A stretch of DNA of 14,041 nucleotides from JANNGZ01 sp031404155 (GCA_031404155.1 JANNGZ010000016.1:1-14041); one strand, 5' to 3'. Positions 1-7,490 are shown, counted from the stretch's first letter. The notes: generated by a model from the letters alone, not told the origin. Translations and numbers: made by a program.

Positions 1-1
1 T

Positions 2-775
2 GCCCAACTCCAATCGGTATTTGATGGCGATGGTTGGAAAGATTTGTTTGTAACCAATGGCTACGAAAAGGATTACACCAACATGCAGTTTTTAAAATTC
101 ACAGTTGATGAAAAACTCAAGTCTCAACAAACAGGGGCACCACTTGATTTGCAACTCATTTTAAACTCTATGCCCTCCATCAATGAGGGTAATTTTTTAT
201 TTAAAAATAATGGCAACCTTTCCTTTTCCAACACAACAAAAGATTGGGGCATTACATCAAAAAATAAAAGCAGTGGTGCAGCCTTTGCCGATTTGGACAA
301 TGATGGCGACCAGGATTTGATTATCAACTCCATGAATTCCACAGCCCTCCTTTATAAAAACACGATGGCCGAGAAGAAACAATCAGCTTTTGCAAAAATT
401 GATTTGTTGAAGAACAACGCTGGAACGAATGTTATCGGTAGCAAAATAAAAGCATACTCACCAGGCATGGTCCAGTATTTTGAATTCATGCCCGTCCGTG
501 GCTATCAGTCTTCCATGATTACGCCCATGTCCATTGGAATGGGAAAATCCCTCCAACTTGATTCGCTTAACATTACTTGGCCGGACGGAAAAGTTTTTGA
601 TATCCGAAATGTGAAAGCGGGTTCGGTGATTGAACCTGCATACGCAGAAAATAAAAATCAAACAGCCAATCCCTCCGATATTGAAAACTCAGTTCCATTG
701 TTTGGTGCGGCAAATCTTATCGTGAGGCTTGACCCTATAACTTTGGCCGGAAGTCAAAGAGTTATGCCAGGGTGA
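2..775 (+). CDS. FG-GAP/VCBS repeat protein with ASPIC/UnbV domain, partial at both ends (Bacteroidetes-type)
   Basis: The frame is open from the first codon of the window, so the N-terminus is missing; the TTG at 44 is not a real start. A calcium-loop repeat DGDGWKDLFVTNGY lies at the left edge and a second, DLDNDGDQDLI, near 294-328. The C-terminal third has the ASPIC/UnbV pattern: GSKIKAYSPG, then RGYQSSM, a glycine-rich GMGKSLQLDSL and TWPDGKV. Such proteins are exported, probably surface-bound beta-propellers, common in Bacteroidetes; their ligand is usually unknown. Base composition is AT-rich, unlike everything after 720. The true protein homology stops near 712; the last ~20 codons up to the TGA at 773-775 are translated 23S rRNA tail and spacer, so the 3' end is also broken. 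The fragment is probably joined here by misassembly. Confidence 0.75.
   Translation, partial: AQLQSVFDGDGWKDLFVTNGYEKDYTNMQFLKFTVDEKLKSQQTGAPLDLQLILNSMPSINEGNFLFKNNGNLSFSNTTKDWGITSKNKSSGAAFADLDNDGDQDLIINSMNSTALLYKNTMAEKKQSAFAKIDLLKNNAGTNVIGSKIKAYSPGMVQYFEFMPVRGYQSSMITPMSIGMGKSLQLDSLNITWPDGKVFDIRNVKAGSVIEPAYAENKNQTANPSDIENSVPLFGAANLIVRLDPITLAGSQRVMPG
719..733 (+). rRNA. 23S rRNA, extreme 3' end only (fragment)
   Basis: The sequence CGTGAGGCTTGACC at 721-733 is the conserved last stretch of betaproteobacterial 23S rRNA. It is followed directly by CTATAACTTTG, the usual start of the 23S-5S spacer in Burkholderiales. Everything upstream, which should be nearly 2.9 kb of 23S, is replaced by AT-rich protein-coding sequence. 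The exact left limit is uncertain by about 10 bases. Confidence 0.7.
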
Positions 776-840
776 CATGATCATTTGATTCGATTCTACG
801 AATTTGCTGGCCAGACTATGTCTGGCTGGCGACAAGTTAA
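734..840 (+). other. 23S-5S internal transcribed spacer
   Basis: This is the spacer between the 23S tail and 5S. Near its start AACTTTG (739-745) can pair with CAAAGAGTT (754-762), the kind of stalk that brackets rRNA processing sites. Just before 5S, 806-816 pairs with 820-830 around a TAT loop (core GCCAGAC/GTCTGGC, with two G-U pairs at the base). Both stems suit RNase processing of the precursor. No tRNA gene is present in it. Confidence 0.7.
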
Positions 841-954
841 GCCTGATGACCATAGCGAGGTGGTCCCACTCCTTCCCATCCCGAACAGGACAGTGAAACG
901 CCTCAGCGCCGATGATAGTGCGGATTCCCGTGTGAAAGTAGGACATTGTCAGGC
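841..954 (+). rRNA. rrf: 5S ribosomal RNA
   Basis: This is the 5S rRNA of the large ribosomal subunit. It begins GCCTGATGACCATAGCGAGG and contains the conserved TCCCATCCCGAACAGG and CCGATGATAGT blocks. It ends TGTCAGGC, which pairs with the 5' end to form helix I. The length of about 114 nt is normal for betaproteobacteria. It is the last gene of an rRNA operon and is followed 11 nt later by a strong terminator. The ends are set by helix I and could move by one or two bases. Confidence 0.95.
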
Positions 955-965
955 TAATATCCGAG

Positions 966-996
966 AAGGCCCAACCAATACTGGTTGGGCCTTTTT
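966..996 (+). terminator. Rho-independent terminator of the rRNA operon
   Basis: AGGCCCAACCA (967-977) pairs perfectly with TGGTTGGGCCT (982-992) around a four-base ATAC loop, and a run of T follows to 996. It stands 12 nt behind 5S and closes the rRNA transcription unit. Confidence 0.92.
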
Positions 997-1054
997 CGCT
1001 GCTTTGGAGGCTTTATCGCAGCTTAGTTGTCGCGCTCTAGTGCAAACTGACCGG

Positions 1055-1077
1055 ATGGTGCAACACTGTCGCACCAT
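1055..1077 (+). promoter_or_regulatory. Inverted repeat covering the start codon of the Tat-signal protein gene
   Basis: ATGGTGC (1055-1061) and GCACCAT (1071-1077) form a perfect 7-bp stem around a 9-nt loop. The right arm contains the first two bases of the ATG at 1076-1078. As RNA it would hide the start codon; as DNA it could be an operator. No convincing Shine-Dalgarno sequence precedes the ATG, so the hairpin occupies the place of a ribosome site. Confidence 0.4.
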
Positions 1078-1582
1078 GAAACGGCGAACGCTGCTTGCGC
1101 TAGGCACCACCACAACGATCCTGGTGGTCGCGGCCAGCGCAGGTTTTGCAGTCGTTAGACCAGGCATTGTGAATCAGCGGTTGACAGAGGCCAGTCGCGC
1201 GATTCTCGCGGCAGTTGCTGGAGCGGTTCTGGAGGGCAGCCTGCCGACCCAGGTCGGCAGGCGTGCTACCGACATGACCACACACCTCTCACGGCTCGAT
1301 GAGACGGTCGCCGCTTTCCCACGGCATGTCAGGGACGAACTGTCAGAACTCCTCGGCATACTGGCGAGTGCACCGGGTAGGCGCCTTTTCGCTGGCCTGC
1401 AGACAGAGTGGGCAAAGGCCGAGACCGCTGAAGTGCAAGCAGCGCTGCAATCGATGCGGCTGTCCGGCATCGCCTTGCGCCAACAGGCGTACCACGCGCT
1501 TCGTGATCTCACTAATGCCGCTTTTTACGCCGCGCCGGATGCCTGGCCAGCGCTCCACTACCCGGGTCCCGCTCAGGTCTAG
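1076..1582 (+). CDS. Tat-signal small subunit of a GMC dehydrogenase (gluconate 2-dehydrogenase subunit 3 / FAD-GDH gamma-like)
   Basis: The product is 168 aa. It opens MKRRTLLALG, a twin-arginine motif, followed by a hydrophobic stretch to about residue 28, so it is probably exported folded through the Tat system. The mature part is helical, with no recognisable catalytic motif. It ends in an aromatic/proline tail (FYAAPDAW then HYPGPAQV) like that of small subunits paired with GMC flavoproteins. In FAD-dependent glucose dehydrogenase complexes a 168-aa gamma subunit carries the only Tat signal and escorts the flavoprotein across the membrane. The same size, order and adjacency are seen here: the stop is 5 nt before the next ATG. 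The frame is open back to 785 through the 5S gene, but that extension is rRNA, so the ATG at 1076 is preferred. Family assignment is by context and tail pattern; similarity is weak. Confidence 0.7.
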   Translation: MKRRTLLALGTTTTILVVAASAGFAVVRPGIVNQRLTEASRAILAAVAGAVLEGSLPTQVGRRATDMTTHLSRLDETVAAFPRHVRDELSELLGILASAPGRRLFAGLQTEWAKAETAEVQAALQSMRLSGIALRQQAYHALRDLTNAAFYAAPDAWPALHYPGPAQV

Positions 1583-1587
1583 CTGGC

Positions 1588-3201
1588 ATGACCGCCTTTC
1601 CCGACCCGATTCGACTTGGACTGGACTCCGGCTGGAGCGTGCTCGGCCTGCCCGGGCGACCGTTGCCAAGCACGCTAGCTTGCGACGTTGTCATTGTTGG
1701 CAGCGGCGCGGGCGCGGGTATCACCGCCGAGCTGCTCACCGCAGCTGGACTGAGTGTTGTGCTGGTGGAGGAAGGTCCGCTGAAAAGCAGCACCGACTTT
1801 CGCCAACGCGAGAGTGACGCCTACCCGTCGCTCTACCAGGAGAGCGGGGCGCGCAAGACCTCCGACAAGGCGATCAACATCATGCAGGGTCGGTGTGTCG
1901 GTGGTTCAACCACGGTCAACTGGACCAGTTCATTCCGGACGCCCGCCACGACGCTCGAATACTGGCGCGAGCACTTCGGGCTCGCCGAATGCACGCCCGA
2001 CGCCATGTTGCCCTGGTTCGAACAGGCCGAGCGTCGCCTGAGCATCGGACCCTGGCTCACGCCGGCGAACGAGAACAATGCCCTGCTGAAGCGCGCGGCC
2101 GAAAAGCTGGGCATTTCGGCCTCGACGATTCAGCGCAATGTCAAAGGCTGCCTGAACCTCGGTTCCTGCGGCATGGGCTGCCCGACGAACGCGAAGCAGT
2201 CGATGTTGGTCACCACCATTCCCACCGTGCTCGAGCGCGGCGCCACGCTGCTGGTGAGCACCCGCGCCGAACGACTGGAGCACCGCGGCAAAAAAATCAC
2301 CGCGTTGCGCTGTGTGCCCGTGCTCGCCAACGGCACAGTGGCCAGTGCCTCCGAGTGCCGAATCGTCGCCGCGCACTATGTCGTCGCCGGTGGCGCAATC
2401 AACTCGCCAGGCCTCCTGCTGCGCTCCGAGCTGCCCGATCCCCACCGCCTGCTCGGAGCACGCACCTTCCTGCATCCGGTGGTCATTTCCGCCGCTACCT
2501 TCGCCCACCGGGTCGAAGGCTGGAGCGGCGCGCCGCAGTCCATCTACTCGGATCACTACCTCGACAACACGCCCGTCAATGGCCCGATCGGCTACAAGCT
2601 CGAGGCGCCTCCGATCCACCCGGTGATCTTTTCGTCGACCTTGGCGGGTTACGGCAAAGCACAGGCCGACATGCTGTCGAAGTTTGCCAACACCCATGCT
2701 CTGCTCGCTCTGTTGCGCGACGGCTTCCATGCGCAATCGCCAGGTGGCAAGGTCAGCTTGCGCGGCGACGGCTCGGCGCAACTCGACTACCCGCTCACGC
2801 CCTTTGTGATGGACGGTGCGCGGCGCGCCTTTCTCTCCATGGCCGAGTTGCAGTTTGCGGTCGGCGCGCAACAGGTCGTGCCGGTGCACGAGATGGCGCG
2901 TCCCTACACCAGTTGGCCCGAGGCCCGTGAAGCCATCGCGCGCTTGCCGATGAAGCCACTGCTCACTAGAGTTGTCAGCGCCCATGTTATGGGAGGTTGC
3001 GGCATGGCCGCAGATCCGCAGCGTGGAGTCGTCGGGCCTGACGGTGTGCACTGGCAATTCACCAACCTCTCGCTGCACGACGGCTCCTTGTTCCCAACCA
3101 GCATCGGAGCCAACCCGCAGCTGTCGGTTTACGGCCTCGTGAACAAGCTTGCTACCGCATTGGCGCATCGCTTGACCGGCCGCACCGTGGCACTGGCCTG
3201 A
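1588..3201 (+). CDS. GMC-family FAD oxidoreductase with Fe-S-type cysteine cluster (FAD-GDH alpha-like)
   Basis: The product is 537 aa, a normal GMC length. The N-terminal Rossmann fold has VVIVGSGAGAG (residues 34-44) followed by the acidic end of the second strand (LVEEGP, 59-64). The GMC glycine signature GRCVGGSTTVNW is at 101-112. The C-terminal active site has His466 in AHVMGGCGM and Asn509 in GANPQLSVYGL, the expected His/Asn pair. Residues Cys188, Cys194 and Cys198 have the C-x5-C-x3-C spacing that, as I recall it, binds a 3Fe-4S cluster in the alpha subunit of Burkholderia FAD glucose dehydrogenase. It has no signal peptide, which fits export with the Tat-bearing partner just upstream. 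It probably oxidises an alcohol or sugar in the periplasm; the substrate cannot be told. The cytochrome c subunit expected of such complexes is not encoded nearby. Confidence 0.9.
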   Translation: MTAFPDPIRLGLDSGWSVLGLPGRPLPSTLACDVVIVGSGAGAGITAELLTAAGLSVVLVEEGPLKSSTDFRQRESDAYPSLYQESGARKTSDKAINIMQGRCVGGSTTVNWTSSFRTPATTLEYWREHFGLAECTPDAMLPWFEQAERRLSIGPWLTPANENNALLKRAAEKLGISASTIQRNVKGCLNLGSCGMGCPTNAKQSMLVTTIPTVLERGATLLVSTRAERLEHRGKKITALRCVPVLANGTVASASECRIVAAHYVVAGGAINSPGLLLRSELPDPHRLLGARTFLHPVVISAATFAHRVEGWSGAPQSIYSDHYLDNTPVNGPIGYKLEAPPIHPVIFSSTLAGYGKAQADMLSKFANTHALLALLRDGFHAQSPGGKVSLRGDGSAQLDYPLTPFVMDGARRAFLSMAELQFAVGAQQVVPVHEMARPYTSWPEAREAIARLPMKPLLTRVVSAHVMGGCGMAADPQRGVVGPDGVHWQFTNLSLHDGSLFPTSIGANPQLSVYGLVNKLATALAHRLTGRTVALA

Positions 3202-3215
3202 AGCAGGGCCGGCGC

Positions 3216-4169
3216 GTGCTCGCCAGACTCCAGCAGTTCATCGTCTCGACCCTGCTGGTCGTCGCCATCGCGTGGGCAGTCTTCTGGTTCCGGCAGGGCT
3301 CGTCGCTGGTTGCGGTCCTGGGCGCGCTGGTCATTCTCTTTGTTCACGCGCCGATCCTGGGCCTGGAATTCGTCCTGCTGCGGCGCCTGAACCGCAACGA
3401 CCCAGCGCCGCCTGCGACTTTGCTACATCTGCTGCGGGCCTGGAGCGCCGAGGTGGTCGCCGCGGCCCAGGTCTTCGGCTGGCGCCAGCCTTTTCGTGCG
3501 GCCGCGCTGCCCGACCACCTGCCCGAGCGCCCGACGGGACGCCGCGCGGTCGTCATGCTGCATGGCTTTGTCTGCAACCGGGCGCTATGGAACCCGTGGA
3601 TGCGCCAGCTGCGCGAAGGCGACGTACCTTTCGTGGCGGCGAACCTCGAACCGGTCTTCGGCTCGATCGACCAGTACACCCCGGCGATCGAAAGGGCGGT
3701 TCAGCGCGCGATCCAGGCCACCGGTCTGGCCCCTCTGATCGTCGCTCACAGCATGGGTGGCCTGGCGGCACGCGCCTGGCTCCGCACGCCGGGCAACGCC
3801 GAACGCATCCACGGCGTGGTGACGATCGGAACACCGCATGGAGGCACCTGGCTCGGTCGTTTCGGCTATTCGCGCAACGCGCGGGAAATGCGCCTCGCGA
3901 GCCGATGGATCCTCGAGCTGGGAACGCACGAATCCACGGCCCTGAGGTCCCGCTTCACCTGCTTTTACGGCCACTGCGACAACATCGTGTTCCCCGCGTC
4001 CACCGCTACCTTGCCCGACGCGGACAACCGCCATCTGGCCGGCGTCGCGCATGTGCACATGGTGTCTCAGCCCGAAGTGATCAGGGAAGTGCTGCGCCGG
4101 CTGGGTCCATCGAGTTCCCCCACTGAAACCGAGGGCACCGCGTCAAGCGGCGCCACGTCCTCATGGTGA
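3216..4169 (+). CDS. Membrane-anchored alpha/beta hydrolase, lipase-like
   Basis: The product is 317 aa from a GTG start, 14 nt behind the GMC gene and probably in the same operon. Residues 8-26 and 30-55 are hydrophobic, giving one or two membrane anchors. The hydrolase core begins at about 109. VVMLHGF (112-118) is the oxyanion-hole motif, and AHSMGG puts the nucleophile at Ser179. GTPHGG (205-210) is typical of lipases and PGAP1-like esterases. Asp255 in GHCDNIVFP and His279 in GVAHVH complete the triad. The likely reaction is ester or lipid hydrolysis at the membrane. Next to an alcohol-oxidising flavoprotein this suggests that the hydrolase releases an alcohol which the dehydrogenase oxidises; that is inference. 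The last ~20 residues are low-complexity (Ser/Thr/Glu) and lie in the overlap with the convergent gene. Confidence 0.85.
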   Translation: MLARLQQFIVSTLLVVAIAWAVFWFRQGSSLVAVLGALVILFVHAPILGLEFVLLRRLNRNDPAPPATLLHLLRAWSAEVVAAAQVFGWRQPFRAAALPDHLPERPTGRRAVVMLHGFVCNRALWNPWMRQLREGDVPFVAANLEPVFGSIDQYTPAIERAVQRAIQATGLAPLIVAHSMGGLAARAWLRTPGNAERIHGVVTIGTPHGGTWLGRFGYSRNAREMRLASRWILELGTHESTALRSRFTCFYGHCDNIVFPASTATLPDADNRHLAGVAHVHMVSQPEVIREVLRRLGPSSSPTETEGTASSGATSSW

Positions 4170-4870
4170 GGGTTCCAGGCCGCCCAAGCGGCCAGCAGCG
4201 CCAGGCCGGTCGCTTGGAAGGCCGCCGCATTGCTCAACACCGCAGGCATCTCGACGCCGGCCAGCGCACCGGCATGTGACGCCACCAGCACCAGCGCCCA
4301 GATCAAGGCCATCGGCAGCACCGAACGCGGCCGCCAGCGAGCACCCGACGCGCTTCCTTGCGCCGGCCACAGCAACAAAGGCAGCGCCTGCAGCCAGATC
4401 ACCAGGCGCAGGTCAAGTCGGGCGTCCAACACAACGGCGCTTTGAGCCACCGCCGCGACCATAACGGCGCCAGCCACCACAGTGATCGAGGCCACGCGCC
4501 GCCAACGCAGCGACAGGTTTGATGCGCAGAGCTGCGAAAACACAAATAACACCGCCACCCCCGCGGTCAACGCGTGGCGCGATGCGATTGCGGCTGCACT
4601 TGAACCCGCGGCGATGCCCCACAAGCCCATGAGCATCAGCAGCGCGGTGATGGCATGCGCTGGCGCGTCGTGGGGCTGATTTGCCGACCGCGTCCAGCGC
4701 CAGGCGCTTGCGGCCAACAGTGCCGACGCTGCCAGGCGGGTCAGCGGTGGATTCGCGCTCGTGCCGACGTCGATCATGACCGGCCCGGCGCTGAGCAAGC
4801 CCAGGGCCAGCGCCATCGCGAGCGCAGCAAACAACACGAGCGAGGAGCGTTCGGCGATGCAGGGGTTCAT
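4067..4870 (-). CDS. Multi-pass membrane protein of unknown function
   Basis: I do not recognise the family. From the ATG at 4870 the product is 267 aa, starting MNPCIAERSSL. About seven hydrophobic segments rich in Ala, Leu and Val alternate with short loops, and the C-terminal ~35 residues are polar. The frame is open to 4984, but that extension is arginine-rich and contains repeat-like DNA, so the internal Met preceding the first hydrophobic stretch is preferred. No clear ribosome site precedes either start. It overlaps the hydrolase tail to tail by 103 nt and follows hpd in the same direction after about 135 nt with a hairpin between them, so it is probably transcribed separately from hpd. 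No catalytic or transport motif is visible. Confidence 0.6.
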   Translation of the reverse strand: MNPCIAERSSLVLFAALAMALALGLLSAGPVMIDVGTSANPPLTRLAASALLAASAWRWTRSANQPHDAPAHAITALLMLMGLWGIAAGSSAAAIASRHALTAGVAVLFVFSQLCASNLSLRWRRVASITVVAGAVMVAAVAQSAVVLDARLDLRLVIWLQALPLLLWPAQGSASGARWRPRSVLPMALIWALVLVASHAGALAGVEMPAVLSNAAAFQATGLALLAAWAAWNPHHEDVAPLDAVPSVSVGELDGPSRRSTSLITSG

Positions 4871-4958
4871 GGCGGGTATTCGCAGATCGACGAAGCCGAG
4901 TCTGCCCACCGCCAGCCCGATCGCACATCGCCCCAAAGGGGGAAGAACAACACCCTCT

Positions 4959-4980
4959 GACGGGGAGCGCCGACCCCGTC
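4959..4980 (-). terminator. Possible terminator hairpin behind hpd
   Basis: GACGGGG (4959-4965) pairs with CCCCGTC (4974-4980) around an 8-nt loop. On the minus strand it is followed by a stretch with scattered T's but no clean T run. A 12-bp palindrome GGCCGATCGGCC (4988-4999) lies between it and the hpd stop. A second short dyad, CCCC-AAA-GGGG, lies at 4931-4941. The cluster may end hpd transcription imperfectly. Confidence 0.35.
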
Positions 4981-5005
4981 CCACACAGGCCGATCGGCCC
5001 GAAGC

Positions 5006-6112
5006 TCAGCCTTCGGCGTTGAGCACGCCGCGGCGCATCTGGTCGAGCTCGATGCTTTCGAACAAGGCCTTGAAGTTGCCCTCGCCGAAGCCCTGGTCGC
5101 CCTTGCGCTGGATGAACTCGAAGAAAATCGGCCCGAGCTGGTTCTCGCTGAAGATCTGCAGCAACAACTCGCCTGCCTTGCCGTCGACCAGCACCTTGCG
5201 CTTCTTCAGCTCGGCCACGTTCTCACCGTGCCCCGGGATCCGTTTGTCGATCAGCTCGTAGTAGGTCTCGACCGTGTCGAGCAGCTTCACCCCACTCGCG
5301 TTCAGCGCGTCCACCGTGGCGAGCAGGTCGCGCGAGCCGAGCGCGATGTGCTGGATGCCCTCGCCGTGGTAGTTGTCCAGGTACTCCTGGATCTGCCCCG
5401 GCTTCTCGTTGCCTTCTTCGTTGATCGGGATGCGGATCTTTCCGCAGGGGCTGGTCATCGCCTTGCTCTTCACGCCGGTCACCTGGCCCTCGATGTCGAA
5501 GTAGCGAACCTCGCGGAAGTTGAACAGCCGCTCATAGAACTCGGCCCATTCCGCCATGCGGCCGCGGTGCACGTTGTGGGTCAGGTGGTCGATGTAGGTC
5601 AGGCCGTGTCCCGGCGGGTTCAGGCTCGCGCCGGAGTCGCTTTGCAGGGCTTCGAAGTCGACATCGAAGAAGCCAATGTTGCCGATGTCGCCGGCTTGCG
5701 CGCCGTTCTTGCCGCGCCAGCGGTCGACCAGGTAGATCACCGAATCGCCGATGCCCTTGATCGCCGGGATGTTCAGCTCCCCCGGGCCCGCCTGCCCCGC
5801 ATAGCCCCAGGCACCGAGTTCGAGCGCCCGTTCGTACGCCGCTTTGGCGTCCTGCACACGGAACGCAATCGCGCAGATGCTCGGCCCATGCAGGCGCGCG
5901 AAGCGTTGGGCGAACGAGTCGGGCTCGGCATTGACGATGAAGTTGATCCCGCCCTGCCGGTAGAGCGTCGCGTTCTTGTGACGGTGCTTGGCGATCGGGC
6001 GGAAGCCCATGCGCTCAAACAGTTGGCCCATGGCCAGCGGGTCGGGCGCCGCGTATTCGATGAACTCGAAACCATCGGTGCCCATCGGGTTGTCCCAGGG
6101 AGTGAACTGCAT
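5006..6112 (-). CDS. hpd: 4-hydroxyphenylpyruvate dioxygenase
   Basis: This non-haem Fe(II) enzyme turns 4-hydroxyphenylpyruvate and O2 into homogentisate and CO2, the second step of tyrosine breakdown, in the cytosol. The product is 368 aa with two vicinal-oxygen-chelate halves. The iron ligands are His176 in YIDHLTHNV, His255 in GIQHIAL and Glu332 in PIFFEFIQRKG. The C-terminal signature GFGEGNFKALFESIE (341-355) closes the active site. The start at 6112 (MQFTPWDNPMG) is chosen because GGAG lies 7 nt upstream; the frame is open to 6208, but the extra 32 residues are arginine-rich and not family-like. No other tyrosine-pathway gene (hmgA, fah, maiA) is in the window, so hpd stands alone here. 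Confidence 0.97.
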   Translation of the reverse strand: MQFTPWDNPMGTDGFEFIEYAAPDPLAMGQLFERMGFRPIAKHRHKNATLYRQGGINFIVNAEPDSFAQRFARLHGPSICAIAFRVQDAKAAYERALELGAWGYAGQAGPGELNIPAIKGIGDSVIYLVDRWRGKNGAQAGDIGNIGFFDVDFEALQSDSGASLNPPGHGLTYIDHLTHNVHRGRMAEWAEFYERLFNFREVRYFDIEGQVTGVKSKAMTSPCGKIRIPINEEGNEKPGQIQEYLDNYHGEGIQHIALGSRDLLATVDALNASGVKLLDTVETYYELIDKRIPGHGENVAELKKRKVLVDGKAGELLLQIFSENQLGPIFFEFIQRKGDQGFGEGNFKALFESIELDQMRRGVLNAEG

Positions 6113-6141
6113 GACCTGTCTCCAGCTCTGGCGAAACCGAC

Positions 6142-6147
6142 ACTGTA
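6142..6147 (-). promoter_or_regulatory. Possible -10 element of hpd
   Basis: The minus strand reads CCTACAGTGT here, giving a TACAGT hexamer (four of six matches to the sigma-70 consensus) about 30 nt upstream of the hpd ATG and ahead of its GGAG ribosome site. No good -35 is visible. The rest of the 206-nt gap between hpd and the DUF2855 gene shows no clear structure. Confidence 0.3.
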
Positions 6148-6318
6148 GGCGCGCGGGCCGCGGCGTTCCGGCGTCGCCCTGCGGCAGGCGGGTGTTTTCG
6201 TGCATCACCGGATCAAGGACACCACCGCACTGCCGCTGGGGTCCGGTGCCCGTTGTGCCGCGCCGGTTGAACCCGATGCGAAGCTGCCGCGCGCCGGGCC
6301 GGGCTATGGGAGATGGGG

Positions 6319-7437
6319 TCAGGGCACCAGCATCAATCCCACGCGCGGTTCGATGCGGCCCTCGAGCAGCCTTGTGTAGGCGTCACGCATCGCGTCGGCG
6401 CCACGCGCCTCCACCGGCTCTATCCAACTTGGCGTTGCGCTCGCCGCCTGTGCCGCAAAGCCGTTCAGCGCCTGCCCGATGCGCTGCGCCAAGCCCGCAG
6501 GGCCCCAGCCTTGCGGCGGCGGCGCGGCGCGCTGCTTGGCCTGTGCGGGTGCGAAGAACAGCACCGGGCGCGGGCCGGGCAGCCCCGCACCGCTGCCCAG
6601 CTCCTGCCAATGGGTGCCGCCCACCGCGCAGCTGTAGGTGAGCGCATCGCCGAAGTGTTCGTGAACCGCGCGGCGCAGCTTGGCGTCGCCGGCGAAGTCG
6701 ATGAACAGGGTGGGCACGCCGGCCGGCAACGTAGCCAGCTCGCCGTACTCCAGCGCCACGTCGAAGCAGCCGAGCGACCGTGTGAAGCCGAGGTTCGCCC
6801 GCGAAGTCAAACCCACCCGCCGCCAACCCGCCGCACCGCGCTGCCCGATGCAAAACGCGGTGCCGTAGGCCGTCTTGCTCGACGCGCTGCTCATCAGCAC
6901 CTGCCGGGCGCCAAAGGCCTTCGACTCGGCGAGGAAGTCGTCGATCAGGAACGAGGTGGCGAAGAGCGGGCGCAGCAACGCCTGGTAGTCCTCGAAGGCC
7001 TCGCGGTAGCCGGGGTCGGCGGCGCAGCGCTGGTACTGGTTGTAGACCGCGGCCAGGCCCTCGCGGTGCGCGCTGGTGTCGGTGAAGCCGAGCGGGCCGA
7101 CACGCCCCGCGTGCAGCAGCGCATGCGTGGCCATTGGCAGGTAGCCGTAAAGCCGCTCTCCCACCGCCACACCGTCGGCGCGCGACTCGAGCACGGTGGC
7201 GAAACCCCACACCGGCACGCAGCCCCAGGTCTCGTCCGCCGGGTAGAACTGCCAGTACTTCATCGTCTCGCCAAATGCGGCGTAGGTGATGTTGTTGGCG
7301 GTGAGCGCAAAACGCTCGACCTTGAGCCGCAGCTCGCCGTCACTCAGCGCGCGCCCGGCGTCAGGCGTGGCGGCCTCGATGCGGGTCTCGCGCAGGTTGT
7401 CGCGGCGAACCAGCAGTCGATAGGCGTTGGCTGGCAT
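6319..7437 (-). CDS. DUF2855 family protein
   Basis: The product is 372 aa from the ATG at 7437, which has AAGGA a few bases upstream; the frame is open to 7587 but the extra 50 residues are not family-like. It has the layout I know from DUF2855 (PF11017) proteins: an N-terminal half with LTANNITYAAFGETMKYWQF, then WGCVPVWGFA, VGERLYGYLPM and a central QVLMSSASSKTAYGTAF stretch resembling the nucleotide-binding region of medium-chain dehydrogenases. ALEYGELATL and LFIDFAGDAKLR follow. The family looks like a diverged quinone-oxidoreductase/MDR fold, but no reaction is established to my knowledge. It is likely cytosolic: no signal peptide or membrane span is seen. Co-transcription with hpd, 206 nt downstream, is possible but not shown. 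Confidence 0.85.
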   Translation of the reverse strand: MPANAYRLLVRRDNLRETRIEAATPDAGRALSDGELRLKVERFALTANNITYAAFGETMKYWQFYPADETWGCVPVWGFATVLESRADGVAVGERLYGYLPMATHALLHAGRVGPLGFTDTSAHREGLAAVYNQYQRCAADPGYREAFEDYQALLRPLFATSFLIDDFLAESKAFGARQVLMSSASSKTAYGTAFCIGQRGAAGWRRVGLTSRANLGFTRSLGCFDVALEYGELATLPAGVPTLFIDFAGDAKLRRAVHEHFGDALTYSCAVGGTHWQELGSGAGLPGPRPVLFFAPAQAKQRAAPPPQGWGPAGLAQRIGQALNGFAAQAASATPSWIEPVEARGADAMRDAYTRLLEGRIEPRVGLMLVP

Positions 7438-7490
7438 GGCAAGTCCTTTGCTCACAGCGCCTGCTGCAACCCATGCTGCACCGGCCAAGC

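Noticed and set aside
44..775. Horizontal transfer of a Bacteroidetes gene into the chromosome
   Set aside because: The join lies within the 23S gene end, no mobile-element boundary is present, and the gene is cut at both ends; assembly chimera explains this better.
785..1075. N-terminal extension of the Tat-signal protein back to 785
   Set aside because: The extension is translated 5S rRNA and its terminator. The ATG at 1076 begins a proper twin-arginine signal.
1930..3168. 412-codon minus-strand frame
   Set aside because: It lies wholly opposite the GMC oxidoreductase, whose motifs are complete, and has shadow-like Arg/His/Gly composition.
5228..6148. 306-codon plus-strand frame opposite hpd
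   Set aside because: hpd is certain from its iron ligands and C-terminal signature; the opposite frame is a GC shadow rich in Val, Asp and Arg.
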